Source of the DNA: Athripsodes cinereus
Taxonomy: Eukaryota > Arthropoda > Insecta > Trichoptera > Leptoceridae
Length of the DNA stretch: 64,000 nt
Direction of reading: 5' to 3'
NCBI GenBank assembly: GCA_947579605.1
Contig: OX388322.1
Span: 7,192,001-7,256,000, forward strand
Numbering within the stretch: position 1 is the stretch's first letter; every line of letters begins with the position of its first letter. Position numbers and translations under genes: made by a program. Under the pieces are notes generated by a model. The model saw only the letters and a list, made by a program, of their open reading frames with translations. It searched no databases and had not been told where the DNA came from. Below, piece after piece: positions 57,559 to 64,000 of the stretch.

Positions 57559-58515
57559 TATAATGGAGTTCAGTTATAATGTTGCAGCTATGTTCCAACA
57601 ACAAAAAGAAATAAAAACAAAATGAACTCGATTGCACCGACCGAGGCAATAACAATGAAAGAAAAAAGAAAAACATGAAGTCGTGAAATGAATAGGCTAT
57701 TACAAGTAAACACAAGCAATGACTGATGCTCAGGGGGGGGATCAGTTCTCTCTGAATAAAAACTGGGGAAGGGGAACCTCACCACATTCAAGACAATCAT
57801 CAACCAGAACCCTGAAGAGATCTAGAAATAGCACCGTTGATTTTTGGCAATGATGATAAGTAAAATTTCACTCCTACCGGGTGGAATGCCTGTGAATAAT
57901 AATAATAAGTAAAATTCAACATCCCTGAAGAAAGAGTTGTAATTTCTGCACGACCTTTGGAATAATCCTATAATACGCGTTTGATATATTTATTATGTCT
58001 TTATAAATTGTCCTTATTTTTATATTTTTTCAATTGAAATTTTTAATAAATGATTATATTACATAAGAACTTAAAAGAAAAAAATCATTTTAATTTCCTT
58101 GCTACTTTTTTTACTTATATATTAATCACAATGTTTATTTGTAAAATGTGAAAAATTATTCTAATAATATTATTATTTTTGTTAGATTTTTTCAAATAAT
58201 AATTATAGTGTTATTAGAAAAATAGATCACATTTTACAACTAAACGCGATTAATATTATTGGACTTTTGACAGCTACGAGCAAGGTCATGTATAGGTACC
58301 TACGTAAGTATGACAAGTAATTCAATTGATTCTTACCAACGATTCGTTCTGCAGCCAACGTCAAGTTGATGACGTCACTGTGAAGAAGTTGTTGGTAAAC
58401 GTACCAATGAATTGGTTGCGAAGTTAATAGATCTGTACTAGTGAATCGTTTGTACGAACTCTGGTCCTAATTTGATAGTACGTACCAATGATTCGTTGTG
58501 AAATTTCGTTAGTAT
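57559..58515. other. no gene recognised
   Basis: 57600-57850 is A-rich with a G-run (GGGGGGG at about 57733) and no clear frame. The rest is AT-rich subterminal sequence of the nested element. Confidence 0.35.
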
Positions 58516-58610
58516 TTTTCTCAGTGTAAGATTCAGAATTGGCATACTGTATTAAAAATATACAAAAACACAAGTAACATAGGCGACACGCCGCATTAGG
58601 ACAGTAACAT

Positions 58611-59585
58611 TTTGAAACGTGTTCCTACAACTCGACAAAGCAACATAATCTTCAAATTTGATGAAGAATAATATACAAATCAGGATCAATAAGGATGGCA
58701 GTTATTCCTCATATCTAAACACATACACATAGATGAATGGCGCATCAGAGTATTGAGATGCAATTTCTTAGAGTATTATCGGACAGATGTTCACAGTGGC
58801 TGACGATCTGAAAACGAAAAAATACAATGAAAATCTACACACAAAACAAACTACTTTTGTGAAATTACAATGACTTTAGATGTTAAATATTCACCATTTT
58901 GAAACGTGTTCCTACGACTCGACAAAGCAACATAATGTTCAAATTTGATGAAGAATAATATACAAATCAGGATCAATAAGGATGGCAGTTATTCCTCATA
59001 TCTAAACACATACACATAGATGAATGGCGCATCAGAGTATTGAGATGCAATTTCTTAGAGTATTATCGGACAGATGTTCACAGTGGCTGACGATCTGAAA
59101 ACGAAAAAATACAATGAAAATCTACACACAAAACAAACTACTTTTGTGAAATTACAATGACTTTAGATGTTAAATATTCACCATTTTGAAACGTGTTCCT
59201 ACGACTCGACAAAGCAACATAATCTTCAAATTTGATGAAGAATAATATACAAATCAGGATCAATAAGGATGGCAGTTATTCCTCATATCTAAACACGTAC
59301 ACATAGATGAATGGCGCATCAGAGTATTGAGATGCAATTTCTTAGAGTATTATCGGACAGATGTTCACAGTGGCTGACGATCTGAAAACGAAAAAATACA
59401 ATGAAAATCTACACACAAAACAAACTACTTTTGTGAAATTACAATGACTTTAGATGTTAAATATTCACCATTTTGAAACGTGTTCCTACGACTCGACAAA
59501 GCAACATAATCTTCAAATTTGATGAAGAATAATATACAAATCAGGATCAATAAGGATGGCAGTTATTCCTCATATCTAAACACAA
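58611..59585. repeat. 287-bp tandem repeat, about 3.4 copies
   Basis: TTTGAAACGTGTTCCTAC begins at 58611, 58898, 59185 and 59472, a constant 287-bp period. Copies are nearly identical (for example CTACAACTC versus CTACGACTC, ATAATC versus ATAATG). The last copy stops after CCTCATATCTAAACACA. It is non-coding and ends about 480 bp from the right terminus of the hAT element. Confidence 0.95.
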
Positions 59586-59939
59586 ACACATACACATAAT
59601 TTACGAATAAACACAGAGTTTTAACCGTTTTAACGATTTGCTTACAAAAATATGCTCTCAGAGAACGGCAAACATCAAGCAAACGAATGAAAGTAAATGA
59701 CGCGTATGACGCATGGTTTCTTAAGTTGGCTACACCGTTTCCGTTAAATTTTTGATATTGTAATGTTGTTAATTCTTATCGGATAACCCCATACAAAAAT
59801 TCTTGAATGGTAGTTGCGCCCCACTGCAACTGACAGGACAGTATAGACACGCTAGTTGCCGGCGCCGCGCGGCGCGCTGTGGTGAACGGCAACGCCGCGT
59901 TGGTGCTACTCTCTTATTTAAATTGAAAAATAATTGAAA
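59586..59939. other. GC-rich palindromic patch near the hAT right end
   Basis: 59850-59905 holds GCCGGCGCCGCGCGGCGCGC and a flanking GTTGCCG / CGGCAAC pair, making a strong hairpin in AT-rich surroundings. No coding frame is evident. Confidence 0.5.
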
Positions 59940-59959
59940 ATTTTAGCGCCAATTTTTTA

Positions 59960-60069
59960 ATTAGCGGGATCCGCGGATCCGCGCTTTGGAGGTGTGGGAT
60001 CCACAGAATAATAAAAGCAGCGGGATCCCGCGGGATTGCGGGATTCGCTTTGCGGGATTGCAATCCCTA
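59960..60069. promoter_or_regulatory. right terminal and subterminal repeats of the hAT
   Basis: GGATCCGCGGATCCGCG, GCGGGATCCCGCGGGATTGC and TGCGGGATTGCAATCCCTA mirror the left subterminal GCGGGAT clusters. Confidence 0.65.
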
Positions 60070-60077
60070 ATCCCATG

Positions 60078-60275
60078 TTCTGTGTATTGATGTGTTTTGT
60101 AACTTATATTTATCTTTGTACTGTGTATTGATGTGTTTTGTAACTTATATTTATATATGTACTGTGTATTGATGTGTTTTGTTACTTATAAATTTGTGTT
60201 TTGATATATAATATGAAAAATAGCATACCATGTACTGTGTATTGATGTGTTTTGAAACTTATATTTATACTATGT
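60078..60275. repeat. 41-bp minisatellite
   Basis: CTGTGTATTGATGTGTTTTG starts at 60080, 60121, 60162 and 60235. The third unit is longer and includes the GAAAAATAGCATACCATG segment that corresponds to the left flank of the hAT element. Confidence 0.85.
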
Positions 60276-60308
60276 ACTTACATTATGTATTTCTTAAAAT
60301 ATTGGGCA

Positions 60309-60497
60309 AGATTCTACTACTACTAATACTATACCATCACATATACCACAATTGGGGTAGCCATCAGACCAGCTGCATGTAATAAACTGTGCTTTTAGTA
60401 ACAATAAAAAATTAAGCCATTTAGGTTGGGTGGCAAATTTCATCGCTGTATTAATTTTTTTTAGAACTCTTGCCTTTTACAGGACCCTCGAAAAATC
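60309..60497 (-). mobile_element. SINE-A copy
   Basis: CTACTACTAATACTATACCA, GGGGTAGCCATCAGACCAGC, TTGGGTGGCAAATTTCATCG and CTTTTACAGGACCCTCGAAA in minus-strand order. Confidence 0.75.
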
Positions 60498-62117
60498 TAG
60501 AAAACATTCATTATATTGATATCCTTTATTTTATTTTCATTCAGTGATAAAAATCTATAAATATACGATAAATAAATTAAAAAAAAACATAGAAATGGAA
60601 TATTCTGTTTCACTAGTCTTTTGTTTGTCTTAAGTAGTAGGTAACTAGACATTCGTCTGTTCTAAAGTAGTATCTTGATAAATCATATTCAAAATTATTC
60701 ACCAACCAGTTTAAGTGCTATAATGATGACCGGATGAACCCTGAAAAAAGAAATGAAACTCATTTACTGATTGAGGAAGTTACAAGCAAATCGAATTACC
60801 AAACAACGATCCCATACATATACAAGTATTAAATTTGATATTTTTAAACTGCATCGTTAAGTGTGTTCGTCGTTATATTTGCACATCGTTATGTGCAAAT
60901 ATATACTAGATCGGTAATTCAAAGAAAAAATCGGTCATGCAGCCGATCAAATTTTGCATCCAGTTGTAAAGTGACGTTGGTTGTAAGACAATACATTGAT
61001 AATGCTTGAAGGATATCGATGTTGGAACACAAAAATTCCGAAAAAATGTTCCGCGCTGCAAGTCTAATATGTCTATGACTGTGTGCATCTAGCGATTTTC
61101 ATAAAAAAAGTTGTAGATTTTTAAAACTGATAGCTGGTTAATTATGATTTATATACAGACATATAAAGATAACGATAAATATTTTCTCAAGATTTTAATA
61201 TTTTTTCTGACAGGATATTACGTCAAATTTCTTAAAACAAAGTTGATATATCCAATTTCACAAGTTTAAAACAATTATTCGTTATCCGGTAAAAATGCTT
61301 TAGATTTCATCAGTAACATTAAATATCTAGATACTTACATTTTTATCTTGTGACATCGTTAATATTTTAGTGTCATAAATTGTGATCCGTTTTATGAGAT
61401 TATAAGCTAGTATCATCACCTCTTATTGAAGTATTTTGAAGGGAGAATAGTATCTTTCGATAAAAAAGGATATTTTTTCATCCCTTAAAGAGTGAAATAT
61501 TGAATATTGTTTATGACTTTACAACATTTTTATTACCAACATGAAAAATATGTTAGATATATAATATAATATTATCTATATACTCCATGGATATTACGAT
61601 AAATTTTATGTTGAGTGAGTAGTTTTTTAACACAGATATCGACCATTGACTTTTTCACAAGAACAATTTTCCAAGTATTTTAATTAACATTGACGTTACA
61701 TTATTTATTATATTTGTGTTATTCTATTATTTATTTTGCAATGTTTTAGAAACAGGCAGTTTTTCAATGAATAAATAAAAACAGGAAAACACATTATATA
61801 AGTCAAAAACCACTAAAATTTACTAAAATTAAATAATATTTTATTACCTTTCATACTTGTACTCGGGCAATGTTATATTACTCACCCAGTGTGCTAATTA
61901 TTTCATGTTACTTTTTGACCGTTAAGCTTTTTATTTTCCCTTTTCAATTTCTTTTATTTATGTATGAACGTGTGAAGTAGAAGGTGGAACAATCAACTGA
62001 TTCTCTGGTGAACTCTTTGAACATACCGATAATCAGGGCAATCCAAAGTGTTTTCTGTCGTTTCTGCTTTTTGTTTATTGATTAATATATGTATTTTTTT
62101 GCCTACGTTATAAATAC
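60498..62117. other. no gene seen
   Basis: AT-rich. A minus-strand open frame at 60906-61088 is unrecognised. 61873-61894 is the probable template of the filler at 62612-62633. Confidence 0.4.
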
Positions 62118-62190
62118 GTCGTGTTAGTACCCATAATACAAGATTCATATCTTAGTTTGGGACTAGCTCGGTCTGTGTGAATTGTATATA
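62118..62190 (+). mobile_element. SINE-B 3' fragment
   Basis: CGTGTTAGTACCCATAATAC, AGATTCATATCTTAGTTTGG and GACTAGCTCGGTCTGTGTGA match 15080-15150 in inverse. Confidence 0.75.
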
Positions 62191-62611
62191 CAAAAAAAAA
62201 GAAAAAATCAATGGCATAATTTATGGGAGTCTATGCGAGCGTAGGGAATATTTAATAATCGTATTCATCTTCATGTACATCAAACTATTCCTTAATAATA
62301 AAGTATTTTCAGTGATTCTATGTATAACATTCTTGGTATCTGTATGTGTTTAATAATTTTATTTTATTACAAACCAATCGAGAAATATTAACATTTTAAT
62401 TGAAAACGCATGGGCTTACAAATAAACCATCAGTTTATCAAAAGAAATTTGCATTATATAATTATAAGTAAAACTATATAATATAAAAATAAAGCATTCG
62501 GGCATATAAAAAAATGAAAGCTGTGCTGAGATTCAGAACATTTTCATTTAGTTTTCAGCCTCTTATCGATTGTGAGAATTATATCTTAACATTCATTTAA
62601 CTTAATGATCT
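62191..62611. other. no gene seen
   Basis: AT-rich. 62603-62611 (TAATGATCT) is the left target duplication of the following insertion. Confidence 0.4.
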
Positions 62612-63304
62612 TTATATTACTCACCCAGTGTGCGTGATCTTCCTCGTTGGAAAAGAGGAAGCGACTGCGAACATTGCCATAAATGGAGTGAGCATCAAAC
62701 AAGTAAGAGAATTCGTGTACTTGGGCAGCAGAATAAACCAAGATGGACGCTCCAAATCGGAAATTGTAAGCAGAATAAACCAGGCAAGGATTGCTTTTAA
62801 CAAAAAATCTAAGATATTGGAATCCCCAAATATTGATTTAAGCGTAAGGAAGAACCTTACTAAAGCCTTTGTATGGAGCATTTTGCTTTATGGTTGTGAG
62901 ACATGGACCATCAGCAAGATTGAAAGCGGACGGTTGGCGGCCTTTGAGATGTGGTGCTACAGACGCATGCTGAAGATCCATTGGTCGGAACACATCGAAA
63001 ACGAAGAAGTATTAACCAGGGTAGGCGAAAAAAGGCAACTTCTTAGGAGAATCAGCCAACAACGAGCTAACTGGATTGGCCACAACATCAGGCACCCAGG
63101 ACTACTCATCGCCATTGCGGAGGGTAAGACCGAGGGGACAAATGGCAGAGGCCGACCAAGAGATGCGTATATGGACCAACTGAAGAGGGACATGAATTGT
63201 GGCTCATACGTAGAGCTGAAAAGACTGGCTGAGAATAGGGAGGAATGGAGAAGAATGTCAAAACTCGTTGCAGACCAATCCAGTGGATTGTAACTCATTA
63301 TATA
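62612..63304 (+). pseudogene. RTE-I retrotransposon fragment, longest copy, with 9-bp TSD
   Basis: A continuous frame of about 220 codons to the stop at 63293 encodes the C-terminal part of a non-LTR reverse transcriptase: VREFVYLGSRINQDGRSKSE, NQARIAFNKKSKIL, LLYGCETWTI, MLKIHWSEHIENEEVLTRVG and GRGRPRDAYMDQLKRDMNCG. It lacks the endonuclease and the catalytic YxDD core, and has no proper start. TAATGATCT is duplicated at 62603-62611 and 63305-63313. The first 22 bases after the left duplication (62612-62633) are not element sequence but an exact copy of 61873-61894. The tail is CTCATTATATA. Confidence 0.92.
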
Positions 63305-63461
63305 TAATGATCTATACTCGTAAGTTTTTTTTATAAGTTTACTTAGTTACAGATATTACTAGCAGCTAAATAAGTAGAATAAGGTTTGATCTAAGCGGAG
63401 CATTATGTTATATTACAATATTGTATGTCGATGTCTTTGAATGATCAGATCAATAAGCAAT

Positions 63462-63823
63462 TTAATTTTTAACATTCCTTTCCAGATCGAAGGCATTCTC
63501 CATTTCTTTCCATTCTTCCATTTTATCTTTAAGCATCTGAATCCGATTTACATCAACATATTAAACGAAGTAGTCTCATCATGTACCTAAATAGTTTTCC
63601 TTCCATGCTTCAGGTGTAATTTCTCGGTCTTCGTTACAGGACACTCTTCGTTCAGCATTATTTTCTTTTGCATCTATGATAAATAGTTCTATTGAATAAG
63701 TTCCCGAAATTAATGGAGTGGAATGTAAGATTTTACTAAAGTTGAGTGTTTTTGACATCAATTTGTCATTGAATATCATAATCAAGTTGCTTCGAAAATA
63801 TTATTTGCAGATTGCTTCGTTTT
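63462..63823 (-). pseudogene. unrecognised coding-like segment, possible terminal exon or gene relic
   Basis: On the minus strand, after TTTCTAG (acceptor-like, exon from 63823), a frame reads KRSNLQIIFSKQLDYDI. It then shifts by one base to FNDKLMSKTLNFSKILHSTP, LISGTYSIELFIIDAKENNA and EITPEAWKENYLGT with a stop at 63579. The same frame reopens as YVDVNRIQMLKDKMEEWKEM then ENAFDLERNVKN with a stop at 63462. Amino-acid composition is protein-like and unlike neighbouring DNA. One shift and three stops argue for a relic or an undetected intron. No family is recognised. Confidence 0.4.
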
Positions 63824-64000
63824 CTAGAAACTAAGCAACATTGACTTTGTGCCATTATATTCTTATGATACTTTAACCTTTCAACAGCAGAAATAAATAT
63901 GATATTTGTTTTACACGTAAAGAGAAAATGTTAAAATATATTTGGAAATAGCTCTTATTGTAACAGATGTTCATTTCACATGATGTACATACGACTTGTA
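63824..64000. other. no gene seen at window end
   Basis: AT-rich. It would be intron if the preceding segment is an exon. Confidence 0.3.

Larger units (their letters stand above)
55034..58527. mobile_element. 3.5-kb element nested in the hAT
   Basis: ACACTGAGAAAA at 55034 is inverted as TTTTCTCAGTGT at 58516-58527. Both sides show TA next to CACTGAG, compatible with a TA insertion. The right subterminal region has several ACCAATGATTCGTT-like repeats. The adjacent GATTCAGAATTGGC (58530-58543) equals the terminus of the 11503-12261 element, so the true right end may be 58543 with a diverged left counterpart. Contents: an exon-like relic (55641-56720) and a large inverted repeat (56803-57558). 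Confidence 0.5.
51655..60069 (-). mobile_element. complete 8.4-kb hAT transposon with nested insertions
   Basis: TAGGGATTGCAATCCCGCA at 51655-51673 is perfectly inverted at 60051-60069. ATCCCATG flanks it at 51647-51654 and 60070-60077, the 8-bp duplication of hAT insertions. It encodes one intact transposase on the minus strand. At 8.4 kb it is about twice the usual size of an autonomous hAT, largely because of a foldback element (53998-54280), a 3.5-kb nested element (about 55034-58527) and a tandem array (58611-59585). Perfect ends, perfect duplication and an open transposase frame imply recent mobility. Confidence 0.95.

Noticed and set aside
57506..57803. Minus-strand hydrophobic frames of about 70 residues
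   Set aside because: Phe/Leu/Ser-rich output of an A-rich plus strand crossing the end of the inverted repeat; no start context or family features.
58611..59585. CRISPR array
   Set aside because: Units are 287 bp and repeat entirely, with no distinct spacers, in a eukaryotic transposon.

Overview
The window looks like AT-rich intergenic and intronic DNA from an insect, most likely a moth or butterfly. This is inferred from the very dense mix of short transposon relics, the recurrent GTAGGTACCTAC-type motif and the kinds of retrotransposon tails present. No prokaryotic operon, rRNA gene or functional tRNA gene is visible.

The only long intact protein gene is a 655-residue hAT-family transposase on the minus strand (51860-53827). 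It sits inside one 8.4 kb transposon (51655-60069) with perfect 19-bp terminal inverted repeats and a perfect 8-bp target duplication. That transposon has a probable 5' untranslated exon and intron, a nested foldback element, a decayed intron-rich gene relic, a 760-bp inverted repeat and a 287-bp tandem array. It landed in a 41-bp minisatellite.

The rest is layered mobile DNA. Three copies of one reverse-transcriptase family (RTE-I: 1722, 26727, 62612) and two well-delimited plus two decayed copies of a second (RTE-II: 16861, 33677; 2765, 42535) are 5'-truncated fragments with microsatellite-like tails. Target duplications are visible for four of these. Other reverse-transcriptase relics lie at 12820, 17601, 23792, 37613, 39425 and 40989. 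A tRNA-less SINE-like family of about 240-260 bp (here SINE-A) has more than twenty copies on both strands. Two tRNA-headed SINE families (SINE-B, SINE-C) and three hAT-type miniature elements with perfect 8-bp duplications are also present.

Candidate host or unassigned coding sequence is sparse. There is a short first-exon-like segment with a good splice donor at 23296-23382 (+), and an unrecognised, partly broken coding-like segment at 63462-63823 (-). A sequence at 46564-46606 can be folded into nearly all parts of a hammerhead ribozyme, as found in Penelope-like elements.
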